Below, piece after piece: positions 1-6,539 of a stretch of 7,433 bases of DNA. Every line of letters starts with the position of its first letter. Position 1 is the first letter of the stretch. A program made the translations under genes and the position numbers. The stretch is from NCBI GenBank assembly GCA_021777365.1, contig JAJYDP010000237.1:1-7433 (forward strand), read 5' to 3'. The DNA comes from Chloroflexota bacterium (GTDB lineage Bacteria; Chloroflexota; Limnocylindria; Limnocylindrales; CSP1-4). The notes beneath the pieces were generated by a model. That model searched no databases, was not told where the DNA came from, and saw nothing but the letters and a program-made list of their open reading frames with translations.

Positions 1-105
1 ATCGTGCAGGGCTTCCTCGAGGTGTTCACCAAGGAGCTGCCGATGGAATACGCGATCGAGTTCAACCGCCTGGTCCGGCTGGAGATGGACGGCGCCCTCG
101 GATGA
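1..105 (+). CDS. sufB: SufB C-terminal fragment (5' end outside window)
   Basis: This is the last 34 codons of a gene entering from the left edge, in frame 1 and ending in TGA at 103-105. The residues [17 protein letters not shown] and the ending in DGALG match the SufB C terminus, which in E. coli SufB reads similarly (a QLPMEFA core and an EGSVG end). SufB is the scaffold of the SufBC2D complex, where [Fe-S] clusters are built from persulfide sulfur with SufC ATPase activity in the cytoplasm. The stop overlaps the start of sufD (ATGA at 102-105), so the two are probably translationally coupled. SufD proteins have a related C terminus, but this gene sits directly before a SufD-like gene and has the SufB-type ending, so SufB is the better call. 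Confidence 0.88.
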   Translation: MVQGFLEVFTKELPMEYAIEFNRLVRLEMDGALG

Positions 106-1445
106 CGCTCACGATGCCCGCCGGCGCACCCGCCGGCACCCTGCTCGGCCTGGCGGCCGGGCCGTCCCCGCGCGACCTGGCCCGGGAGCTGGGCGAACCC
201 GACTGGCTCCTCGACGAACGGATGGCCGCGGAGGCGCTCGCGCTCGAACTCCCCGTGGAGAGCAACCCACTCTTCACCACGTACGTGGACCTGCGGCCGG
301 TCCGGTTCGGCGAGATGGCCGCGTACGCCAGGACCGGGGATGCGCGCGAGGTGTCGCCGGCCGTGCCGGAAGGCGCCTCGGCGCTGCTCGAGGTGCGCGA
401 CGACACGGTGGTGGCACGCGGGCTGAGCCCCGAGGCCGCCGCGAAGGGCGTGATCGTCGACACGTTCGATCGCGTGCTGCGGCGCGATCCCGGGCTGCTC
501 CGTCGCGTGATCGAGGGCGGCGCCACGCTCCCCGGCAACGACCGCTTCGCGCAGGCCGCCCGCGCGGCGTTCACGCTCGGTGTGCTCGTGCACGTCCCCG
601 ACGGTGTCGAGCTGGCCGGCCCGATCGTGGTCCGCTGGGCCCAGGGCGAGCCGGGACGCGCGCTGCTGACCCGGACCGTCGTGTCGCTGGGGCGGGATGC
701 CCACGCCACCTTCCTGGAGGAGCAGGTCGCGTCCGCCGCTGCCCGGGATGGCGCCGGCCAGGCGCTGTGGATGGGCACCACGGAGGTCGTGCTCGACCGT
801 GGCGCCACGCTGGACGTCGCGGGGCAGGAGGACTTCGGGGCGGACACCGTCTCGTTCGTGAACCGTCACGCCACGGTCGGCGAGTCCGCGGCACTCACCT
901 GGGCGCTGGCGGTGGTCGGCGGCGCGTACGTCAAGAGCCGGATCGACAACGTGCTGGTCGGGCGCGGCGGCGGCGTGCACCAGGCCGAGATCGCGTTCGG
1001 TGGCGCCGACCAGCGCTTCGACCTGACCAGCTACACGCGGCATCGCGGCCAGGACACCACCGGCGACCTGCTCAGCAAGGGCATCTTCCAGGGCACCAGC
1101 CGTGGGTTCTTCAAGGGACTCATCGAGATCGAGCGGTCCGCGAAGGGCACCGACAGCTTCCTCGGCGAGTTCTCGATGCTGCTCGCGAAGAAGGCGCGCT
1201 CGGTGACCATCCCGTCACTGGAGATCGACCAGCCGGACGTGCGGCGTGCCAGCCACTCCAGCTCGGTCGGCCCCATCGACGAGACGCAGATCTTCTACCT
1301 GATGAGCCGGGGGATCTCGCGGGACCTGGCGCGCAAGTTCATCGTGCTCGGGTTCCTCGAGCCGGTGGTGGCGCGGATCCCGCTTCCGGCCGCCCAGGAC
1401 CGCCTGCGCGAGCTGCTGGACCGGAAGTGGATCCCCGGCCAGTGA
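102..1445 (+). CDS. sufD: SufD, Fe-S cluster assembly scaffold protein
   Basis: This is a 447-residue SufB/SufD-family protein. SufD pairs with SufB and two SufC ATPases in the cytoplasmic SUF scaffold and is linked to iron supply during cluster assembly. An N-terminal helical part (about 1-110) is followed by the beta-helix region (about 150-375), with family stretches such as [18 protein letters not shown] (328-345). The C-terminal family block includes [20 protein letters not shown] (387-406) and [14 protein letters not shown]. The ATG start overlaps the sufB TGA and has no strong Shine-Dalgarno of its own, which fits coupled translation; ATG 114 is a possible alternative. At the block that reads CSH in E. 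coli SufD this protein has ASH (Ala383, Ser384, His385): the His is kept and the Cys is lost. Length is close to the usual 420-450 residues. Confidence 0.93.
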   Translation: MTLTMPAGAPAGTLLGLAAGPSPRDLARELGEPDWLLDERMAAEALALELPVESNPLFTTYVDLRPVRFGEMAAYARTGDAREVSPAVPEGASALLEVRDDTVVARGLSPEAAAKGVIVDTFDRVLRRDPGLLRRVIEGGATLPGNDRFAQAARAAFTLGVLVHVPDGVELAGPIVVRWAQGEPGRALLTRTVVSLGRDAHATFLEEQVASAAARDGAGQALWMGTTEVVLDRGATLDVAGQEDFGADTVSFVNRHATVGESAALTWALAVVGGAYVKSRIDNVLVGRGGGVHQAEIAFGGADQRFDLTSYTRHRGQDTTGDLLSKGIFQGTSRGFFKGLIEIERSAKGTDSFLGEFSMLLAKKARSVTIPSLEIDQPDVRRASHSSSVGPIDETQIFYLMSRGISRDLARKFIVLGFLEPVVARIPLPAAQDRLRELLDRKWIPGQ

Positions 1446-1503
1446 CGGCCAGGTTCGCGCCGCGTCCGGCGGCAGCGGGCGAAACCTCGCGCGCGGCGGC
1501 CGC

Positions 1504-1863
1504 GTGTCGCCTGGCGCCGGCGCCCCGGTGACCCGGCACGTCGCGGTCGCGCGCCTCGACGAGGTCCCGCCGGGGACCATGCTGATGGTCCAGGTCGACG
1601 GCACGAACATCCTGCTGGTCAACCAGGACGGGGCGGTCCGCGCGATGCAGGGCGTCTGCTCGCACGAGTACTTCGAGCTCGACAAGGGCTTCATAACCGG
1701 CGACTCGATCTCCTGTGCGCTGCACCTGTCGCGCTTCGACCTGGCGACCGGCGAGGCGCTCGACCCGCCCGCAGAACTGCCACTGCGGACCTACCCGGCC
1801 TCCGTCGTGGACGGCCGGATCGTGCTCGACCTTCCGGAGGGCCAGATCCCCGTCAACGAGTAG
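1504..1863 (+). CDS. Rieske-type [2Fe-2S] ferredoxin in the suf operon
   Basis: This is a small soluble protein of 119 residues consisting of one Rieske domain. The cluster ligands are visible as CSH (Cys52, His54) and CALH (Cys71, His74), with 16 residues between the two pairs. They are followed by SRFDLATGEALDPPAELPL, typical of ferredoxin subunits of non-heme iron oxygenases. Similar Rieske genes sit next to sufB-sufD in many Gram-positive SUF operons; their exact role there is not settled, with electron delivery for cluster assembly being an inference. It lies 58 bp after sufD on the same strand. The start is uncertain: GTG 1504 is the longest form, while GTG 1528 begins close to the domain (MTRHVAVARLDEVPPG) and fits family length well; neither has a clear Shine-Dalgarno. 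The residue after the last ligand is Leu instead of the common Gly. Confidence 0.88.
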   Translation: MSPGAGAPVTRHVAVARLDEVPPGTMLMVQVDGTNILLVNQDGAVRAMQGVCSHEYFELDKGFITGDSISCALHLSRFDLATGEALDPPAELPLRTYPASVVDGRIVLDLPEGQIPVNE

Positions 1864-1865
1864 CG

Positions 1866-1901
1866 GGCCGCGTGGCGGCACCCGCGCGCCGTCACGCGGC
1901 C
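1866..1901 (+). terminator. Strong GC-rich hairpin just after the Rieske gene, likely end of the suf transcript
   Basis: Arms at 1866-1879 and 1888-1901 are 14 bp long and fully complementary in RNA, with a single G-U pair (1875/1892) and an 8-base loop. The hairpin starts 3 bases after the Rieske stop codon. No U tract follows, so it is not a textbook intrinsic terminator. It may be a U-less terminator as proposed for high-GC bacteria, or a 3' stabiliser. Its position supports ending the suf operon here. Confidence 0.5.
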
Positions 1902-1966
1902 GCCGGGTCCGAGCGGCACTTGCCTGCGCAGGGCGGGCCCGCCAGGCTGAGCGGCCGGGGGTGGCG

Positions 1967-2827
1967 ATGTCAGCGGTACCGGGAGCGGGGATCGATGGCG
2001 CCAGGCGCCACGACCGCATGCTGCCAGCGCTGCTCGCCGACGCCCGGGCCGCGCTCCGCAGCGGACCGGTGCGCGCGTACGTGGCGCTCGAGTTCGTGGC
2101 GTCATCGTACCTTGTGGCGCGGCGTGGTCCGGCCATGGTGCCTCTGCTCGCGATCGTCGCCGGCGGGGCGCTCGTCGCCGGCCTCCTGGCATGGACGGCC
2201 GGACGGATGCCCGGCGCGCACCCTCGGCCGGATCCGGTGGCCGCGCCGAGAGCCGAGCTCGCCGCGATCGCGGTCGCCTACGCTGGTCTCTCCGGATCCC
2301 TCCTGGGCTGGTGGCCGGTCGGGCCCTGGCCTTCTGCGTGGACGACGTTCCAGGCCGCGGCGCTGGTGTGGGTCGCGGTCGCGGTGGCGGCATGGATCCG
2401 TGAAGGGGTGCGGGGTCACTCCTGTCCCGGCGTCATCGCCTGGGCTGGTCGCAGCTGGTGGCCATTCTGGCCGTTGGTGCTGGTCATCGCACTGCCCAAG
2501 CTCCCGATCCAGGGCGTCGCGATCGTGGGAGCGACGTTCGGCGGCCTCGCCAGCGGGCTCATGCAGCAGGTACTGCTGCAGGTCGGCCTGACCGCCCGGA
2601 TCGAGGCCGCCCTCGGCCGCCCGGACGCCGCGGCCGTACTCGCCTCGGTCGCGTTCGGCGCCGCCCACGTCGCCATGAACCTTCCGCAGGCGGGCGGTGA
2701 CTGGTGGATCGCGGCCGCGAACGCCGCCGTTCTGCAGACCACCGTCGGGCTCGTGTTCTGTGCGGCCTACCTGCGGCACCGGGCGCCGCTGGCGCTGGGG
2801 TTCTGCCACGCCCTGCTGATGGCGTAA
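1967..2827 (+). CDS. CPBP/Rce1-like intramembrane protease homologue with altered motif 1
   Basis: This 286-residue protein has several hydrophobic segments (about 58-77, 97-114, 128-144, 167-196, 224-238, 248-268) and so is probably a multi-pass inner-membrane protein. The C-terminal half resembles the CPBP family (Abi/CAAX prenyl protease type). Motif 2, FxxxH, is FGAAH (Phe230, His234), and the last motif is GFCHALLM with His281. Motif 1, normally EExxxR, reads QQVLLQ (Gln200, Gln201, Gln205), so the catalytic Glu pair is absent and the protein may not be a working protease. The start at ATG 1967 has a purine-rich GGGGG five bases upstream; GTG 1961 and ATG 2018 are alternatives. The gene follows the suf hairpin by 65 bp and ends 6 bp from the convergent acylase gene. 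Assignment rests on motif order and topology only; substrate unknown. Confidence 0.68.
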   Translation: MSAVPGAGIDGARRHDRMLPALLADARAALRSGPVRAYVALEFVASSYLVARRGPAMVPLLAIVAGGALVAGLLAWTAGRMPGAHPRPDPVAAPRAELAAIAVAYAGLSGSLLGWWPVGPWPSAWTTFQAAALVWVAVAVAAWIREGVRGHSCPGVIAWAGRSWWPFWPLVLVIALPKLPIQGVAIVGATFGGLASGLMQQVLLQVGLTARIEAALGRPDAAAVLASVAFGAAHVAMNLPQAGGDWWIAAANAAVLQTTVGLVFCAAYLRHRAPLALGFCHALLMA

Positions 2828-2833
2828 CGGGGA

Positions 2834-5557
2834 CTATGGAGCCAGCGTCAGGCGCTGGGTCGCCGCGCGGTTCACCGCCGCCTGGGTGAACGGCAGACTT
2901 ACGTCCTGGTCGCTCAGCCAGTCGCCGATCAGGTCGCCGTAGTGCGCGTCGAACGGGACGCCCGACTGGCCGGTCGTCAGCACGATCGACCCGCCGTCGA
3001 GATCGCCCATGTCGATCACGAGCCGGTACGACGGCCCGGCGACCATCTGGAACAGCGCTCGCATCCCCGCCGCGTCGTTCCCCGGCGCGGGTTCCGGCGC
3101 CGTCGCGTAGGGATCGGGGTAGGCCGCGGACAGGTCGTAGTAGGACTGGTCGATCGCCTCCGGCGCGCCCCGCACCGGGTAGGGCCCCCTGTCGAAGATC
3201 GCCTCCAGCGGCCCGATCCCCGACGACCCGAGGCTCGGTTCCCGGAACGTGACCGTGTGCAGCGTGCCCCAGGTCCAGCTGGTCGGGTCGCCGAAGGCCG
3301 TGCGCAGGTCCGCGCCGGCCTGGTCGAGCGCCTTCGAGATCACCTGGTCGGGCGTCTCGACCGCCGGGGTCGACGGGTCGTCCCACCACCGGCTGGTGGG
3401 CTGGCCGAGCAGGTCGATCAGAACCTCCACCGAGCGCTCGCCGCCCACGAACAGCCGCGCGATGCCGTCCTTGCCGGCCGCGCCCAGCCGCGGATCGAAC
3501 ACGTCCCGCAGGAGGTGGTACACGAAGACGCTGTACGGCGCGCACCCCGTGGAGGCGGTGTCGCAGAAGCCTCCCCAGGCGCGGATCCGGTCCAGGACCG
3601 TGTGCCCATCTGCGGTGGCCGGCGCGATCGACGACGACGCGAGCGCCGCCTGGAACGGCTTCGCCTGCAGCACCAGCGTGTCGCCCTGGATGTTCCGCAT
3701 GTCGGCGACCGAAAGCTTCGGTGTCGCCTTCAGCAGCTGGATGATCCGCTGCGCGCGATACCCCGCCGACCAGTCCTCGCCGATGAAGTAGGGGAACTTC
3801 GCATCGACCGCGGCGTTGTTCGCGGTGGCGATGATCCCCGAGGGTGGGTCGTAGAGGTAGGGCAGCTGGTCGAAGGGGATGTACCCGGTCCAGTCGTGGG
3901 AACCGTCCCACCCGGGGACCGGCATGCTCCCGTCGCCCGACTTCCGGATCGGCACGAGGCCGGGCATCTGGTAGCCGATGTGGCCGTGGACGTCGGCATA
4001 GACGACGTTCTGCGACGGCGCGTCGAAGGTGCGCAGCGCGTTCCGGAACGAGGTGAAGTCCGTCGCCCGGTCGAGGGCGAGGATCGACTCGAAGGTGCGC
4101 TGGACCTGCGCGGTGGCTGTCCACTCGAGGGCGTAGACCACGCCTGGCTGGCCCAGGCCCCCGCCCCCCTCCGCGGCCGGCCTGAGGACGTCCTCCACGT
4201 CGCTGATGACGGGCCCGTGGACGGTGGACCGCACGGTCAGCGAGACGTCCGGGCCTCCGGCGACCTTGATGGTCTCGGTCCGGGTGGTGAACGGGAGGTA
4301 CTGGCCCTTGTACAGGTAGCGGGTGGGATCGGCCGGGTCGGGCTTCTCCATGAAGAGGTCCTCGACGTCGGGGTTCACGTTGGTGAAGCCCCACGCGATC
4401 TGCGCGTTGTGGCCCAGGACCACGCCGGGCGCGCCCGGGAAGCTGACGCCGGCGACGTCGTACGGGCAGGCGACGCTCACGGGCCGGCAGTGGAGCCCGA
4501 TCATGTACCAGACCGACGGCATCGAGACGCCCAGGTGGGGATCGTTCGCGAGGATCGGGTGACCGCTCGCGGTGTGTGCGCCCGACACCACCCAGTCGTT
4601 CGACCCGAGGCCGGCCGGACCGGCCTGGCCCGGAGCGGTGAAGCCGGCCAGCTGGGAGATCCGGTCGCTCACCGAGGCGATGTCCAGCATGCCCGCCAGC
4701 GCGGAGGGCACCCCTGGATTGGCGACCGAGGCGGGCACGGGCCCGGAGGCGAGGGCGCCCGACCCGGCGGCCCCGGTGGATCCGGTTGTGCCCATGCCAC
4801 CGGTGGATCCGGTCGATCGGGAACCCGCAGGTGCGCCCGCTCCGCCCGATCCCGGCGCCCCGGTCGGGACCGTCACCGGCCAGCCCGACCGGTAGCGCGG
4901 CGTGAGCTCGGCGACCGCCTTCTGGTCGACCCGTCCTGCCAGCAGGGCGTTGAAGATCTCCGTGTCGATGTTGCCGCCGAGACTCCACGCCTGCACCTTC
5001 GCCCACGTCAGCGAGTCGACCGCTGTCCACGGCTCGGGGCGGAACCCGGCCAGGCCTCCGCCCGCGCCGAGGAGTCCGGTGAGCACGAAGGGCAGCGAGC
5101 CGTCGCGGTGGGTGTTCAGCCATGCGTTGACGCCGCTGGCGTACGCGTCGAGCGCCTGCCGCGTGGCAGGGTCCATGGCTGCGAGGTCGCGTTCGGCCGA
5201 CTGTCGCCAGCCCAGCGTGCGGACGAACGCGTCGCTCTTGACCTCGCTCTTCCCGAACAGTTCCGCGAGCCGGCCGGAACCCAGGCGCCGCCAGATCTCC
5301 ATCTGCCACATCCGCTCGGACGCGTGGAGCCAGCCCTCGGCGGCGAACAGGTCGGACGGGGTCGAGGCGTAGACCTGCGGGATGCCGGACGCGTCCCGGA
5401 CGACCTGAACGTCGGCGGACAGGCCCGGGAGGGCGGCGGTGCCCGAGCGCTGCGGGAAGCCCCGCTGGACGATCACGGCGAGGCCTGCCGTGGTGGCGAC
5501 CAGGACCACGATGAGCAGGACCACGATGATCGAGAGCACACGCCTGATCCAGCGCAC
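2834..5557 (-). CDS. Penicillin acylase family protein (S45 Ntn hydrolase precursor)
   Basis: This is a complete 907-residue precursor of a peptidase-S45-type amidohydrolase. Such enzymes cleave the amide of beta-lactams, acyl-homoserine lactones or related N-acyl compounds outside the cytoplasmic membrane; the true substrate cannot be read here. An N-terminal Arg-rich stretch and hydrophobic segment (about 7-31) form a signal peptide or anchor. The alpha-chain region (about 45-225) includes EGWLHASERMWQMEIWRRLG. The self-cleavage site is GLGSNDWVVSG, with Ser319 (codon 4601-4603) as predicted beta-chain N terminus and nucleophile, followed by LANDPHL. His448 lies in HGPV, and Asn580/581 in TANN matches the oxyanion-hole Asn. 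The C terminus has the family GQSGVPFDAHYGD and ends normally. Residues 231-273 are a Gly/Ser/Thr/Ala-rich insertion. The GTG start has AGGAGG five bases upstream. Confidence 0.93.
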   Translation of the reverse strand: MRWIRRVLSIIVVLLIVVLVATTAGLAVIVQRGFPQRSGTAALPGLSADVQVVRDASGIPQVYASTPSDLFAAEGWLHASERMWQMEIWRRLGSGRLAELFGKSEVKSDAFVRTLGWRQSAERDLAAMDPATRQALDAYASGVNAWLNTHRDGSLPFVLTGLLGAGGGLAGFRPEPWTAVDSLTWAKVQAWSLGGNIDTEIFNALLAGRVDQKAVAELTPRYRSGWPVTVPTGAPGSGGAGAPAGSRSTGSTGGMGTTGSTGAAGSGALASGPVPASVANPGVPSALAGMLDIASVSDRISQLAGFTAPGQAGPAGLGSNDWVVSGAHTASGHPILANDPHLGVSMPSVWYMIGLHCRPVSVACPYDVAGVSFPGAPGVVLGHNAQIAWGFTNVNPDVEDLFMEKPDPADPTRYLYKGQYLPFTTRTETIKVAGGPDVSLTVRSTVHGPVISDVEDVLRPAAEGGGGLGQPGVVYALEWTATAQVQRTFESILALDRATDFTSFRNALRTFDAPSQNVVYADVHGHIGYQMPGLVPIRKSGDGSMPVPGWDGSHDWTGYIPFDQLPYLYDPPSGIIATANNAAVDAKFPYFIGEDWSAGYRAQRIIQLLKATPKLSVADMRNIQGDTLVLQAKPFQAALASSSIAPATADGHTVLDRIRAWGGFCDTASTGCAPYSVFVYHLLRDVFDPRLGAAGKDGIARLFVGGERSVEVLIDLLGQPTSRWWDDPSTPAVETPDQVISKALDQAGADLRTAFGDPTSWTWGTLHTVTFREPSLGSSGIGPLEAIFDRGPYPVRGAPEAIDQSYYDLSAAYPDPYATAPEPAPGNDAAGMRALFQMVAGPSYRLVIDMGDLDGGSIVLTTGQSGVPFDAHYGDLIGDWLSDQDVSLPFTQAAVNRAATQRLTLAP
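4739..4867 (-). repeat. Low-complexity Gly/Ser/Thr/Ala linker in the acylase precursor, with internal DNA repeat
   Basis: This segment encodes residues 231-273 of the acylase, almost only Gly, Ser, Thr, Ala and Pro, including two GSTG units. The DNA holds two exact copies of CCGGTGGATCCGGT at 4773-4786 and 4800-4813, 27 bp (nine codons) apart. It lies between the alpha-chain region and the cleavage site before Ser319, so it falls in or next to the spacer that is normally removed during maturation. Confidence 0.75.
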
Positions 5558-5560
5558 GGT

Positions 5561-5569
5561 CTCCTCCTC
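5561..5569 (-). promoter_or_regulatory. Strong ribosome binding site of the acylase gene
   Basis: On the minus strand the sequence CGAGGAGGAGACC directly precedes the GTG start at 5557. It contains a full AGGAGG with 5-base spacing. This fixes the unusual GTG start and predicts efficient translation. Confidence 0.8.
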
Positions 5570-5595
5570 GCACGGGTCCGGGGCCAGCGAACGGC

Positions 5596-5624
5596 ATCAT
5601 GCGGCCACGGCGGCGCGCCGGCAA
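5596..5624 (-). promoter_or_regulatory. Candidate housekeeping promoter of the acylase gene
   Basis: On the minus strand TTGCCG (5619-5624) and CATGAT (5596-5601) are separated by exactly 17 bases. Each matches the sigma-70 consensus at 4 of 6 positions. Transcription would start near 5589, giving a leader of about 32 nt with the ribosome binding site inside. Spacing and position are good, but no experimental support is available. Confidence 0.5.
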
Positions 5625-5689
5625 GGTGGGGCGCTGGCGACCCAACAGGCCGCCCGGCGGACGGCCCGGATTCGAGCGCACCGGTCGCG

Positions 5690-5728
5690 GGTGACCGGGG
5701 CACGCTCGGGGTAGCATGCCGGTGACCG
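5690..5728 (+). promoter_or_regulatory. Possible promoter/operator of the downstream + strand genes
   Basis: TAGCAT at 5712-5717 resembles a -10 box (4 of 6 matches), but the best -35 candidate, GTGACC at 5691-5696, gives a short 15-base spacer. Two copies of GGTGACCG at 5690-5697 and 5721-5728 flank the -10 candidate, 31 bp apart. An inverted repeat CCGGTC/GACCGG (5681-5686 and 5693-5698) overlaps the first copy. These sites lie in the 217-bp divergent region between the acylase and the membrane protein gene, where a shared regulator could bind. Confidence 0.3.
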
Positions 5729-5774
5729 CCGCGGGAGAGACCGACACGGCAACGGTCCCACACAGGAGGTGCGG

Positions 5775-6086
5775 ATGCCCACCCGGCGCGCGTTCGTCGC
5801 CGCCTCGATCCCCGCCGTCGTCGTGGCCGGCATCTTCTGGCGCTGGCTCGACTTCCCGGTGCTGCTCGCGGCCGGGCTCGGCCTGGCGTTCGGCATCGCC
5901 AGCCTGCTGGTCACGCGTTCGGTGTACGACCAGGCCGATGACGAGCTGGTGGCGTGGCGCCATGCCGCACCCGACCTGGCGGATCTGGACCAGGATCGCG
6001 GCCCGGGGGACCCGGACGCCGCTCCCGGCTGGGCGGAGGCGGATGCGGCGGTCCGGCCGTCCCTGGCTGAGCGGAACCATGGATGA
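5775..6086 (+). CDS. Small hypothetical membrane protein, two predicted helices
   Basis: I do not recognise a family for this 103-residue protein. After a basic start (MPTRR) it has two hydrophobic stretches (about 7-22 and 28-47) separated by a short WRWLD turn, suggesting a helical hairpin with both ends in the cytoplasm. A tail of about 55 residues follows; it is acidic (DQADDE, DLADLDQD) and probably disordered towards the end. ATG 5775 is chosen because AGGAGG (5764-5769) sits five bases before it; the in-frame GTG at 5769 overlaps that site and is unlikely. It is the first gene of the rightward cluster and overlaps the proposed cupin start by 8 bases, which suggests co-translation. No catalytic motif is seen. 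Confidence 0.78.
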   Translation: MPTRRAFVAASIPAVVVAGIFWRWLDFPVLLAAGLGLAFGIASLLVTRSVYDQADDELVAWRHAAPDLADLDQDRGPGDPDAAPGWAEADAAVRPSLAERNHG

Positions 6087-6097
6087 TCGAGGGGGTC
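6073..6097 (+). promoter_or_regulatory. Possible ECF-type promoter before the cupin domain
   Basis: GGAAC at 6073-6077 is followed after 17 bases by GTC at 6095-6097. This resembles the GGAAC ... GTC/GTT pattern of many ECF sigma promoters. Transcription would begin close to GTG 6106, which could then act as a leaderless start of the cupin gene. The match is short and may be chance. Confidence 0.25.
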
Positions 6098-6498
6098 GGC
6101 GCACGGTGAACGGGACGGACGATCCACGCGGCGACGGGGCGGCGGGCGACGCGCTGGACCACGCGTCGGGCGTTCATCCACGCGCCATGGCACGGCTCTC
6201 CGCCGAGGGCCTGGACGCCTCCGAGTGGAGCAGCGGGCCGGGCGAGCGGTACCTGGCGCACCGCCACGACTACGACAAGGTGCTCGTCTGCGTGGAGGGC
6301 CGGATCGACTTCTGGCTTCGCGAGTACGCCCGGACCGCACGGCTCGAGCCCGGCGATCGGCTGGAGCTGCCCTCGAACACGCTCCACGAGGCGACCGCGG
6401 GACGCGACGGCGTGCGCTGCCTCGAGGCGCACCTCCCGCCCGGAGCCCTGCCCCGCCGGGTGCTCCACCGGCCCGGCTGGGCCCAGGGCGCGGACTGA
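6079..6498 (+). CDS. Small stand-alone cupin-domain protein
   Basis: A single-domain cupin of 139 residues if started at ATG 6079. Motif 1 is HRHDYDKVLVCVEGRIDFWL, with His61 and His63 as metal ligands; the usual motif Glu is replaced by Lys67. Motif 2 is PGDRLELPSNTLHEAT, with His103 as the next ligand, followed by GVRCLEAHLP. Cupins of this type bind metal or a small ligand in a beta barrel and may be enzymes or sensors; no substrate is evident. The start is uncertain: ATG 6079 overlaps the upstream gene by 8 bases with a weak ribosome site, GTG 6106 has GAGGGGG (6089-6095) ten bases upstream, and ATG 6187 also precedes the domain. Residues 1-35 are polar and low in structure. An ECF sigma gene follows after 41 bp, so a role in sensing is possible but inferred. 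Confidence 0.85.
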   Translation: MDDRGGRRTVNGTDDPRGDGAAGDALDHASGVHPRAMARLSAEGLDASEWSSGPGERYLAHRHDYDKVLVCVEGRIDFWLREYARTARLEPGDRLELPSNTLHEATAGRDGVRCLEAHLPPGALPRRVLHRPGWAQGAD

Positions 6499-6539
6499 GC
6501 GCGAAACCGCCCCCTGGCCTGCAGCGTACCGGTGTGGAG

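Noticed and set aside
1715..1966. N-terminal extension of the CPBP-like frame back to 1715
   Set aside because: It overlaps the Rieske coding sequence and the following hairpin and gives a Cys/Arg/Ser-rich sequence without structure; ATG 1967 is the first start that fits.
2942..5725. A 927-codon open frame on the + strand opposite the acylase gene
   Set aside because: It is antisense to a clearly recognisable enzyme with all active-site motifs. Its product is Arg/Gly/Val-rich with no domain, as expected from the GC-rich codon pattern of the opposite strand.
5716..6078. N-terminal extension of the cupin frame back to 5716
   Set aside because: This part overlaps the small membrane protein, which has a strong ribosome binding site and sensible hydrophobic segments, while the extension is Arg/Ser/Pro-rich and featureless.
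2559..6104. An 1181-codon open frame on the - strand spanning several genes
   Set aside because: It runs through the acylase in another frame and across the divergent promoter region; the product is Arg/Pro/Gly-rich with no motif, typical of stop-poor GC-rich DNA.
6225..6539. N-terminal extension of the sigma frame back to 6225
   Set aside because: It overlaps the cupin domain coding sequence and is Arg/Pro/Ala-rich, while sigma region 2 begins normally after ATG 6540.
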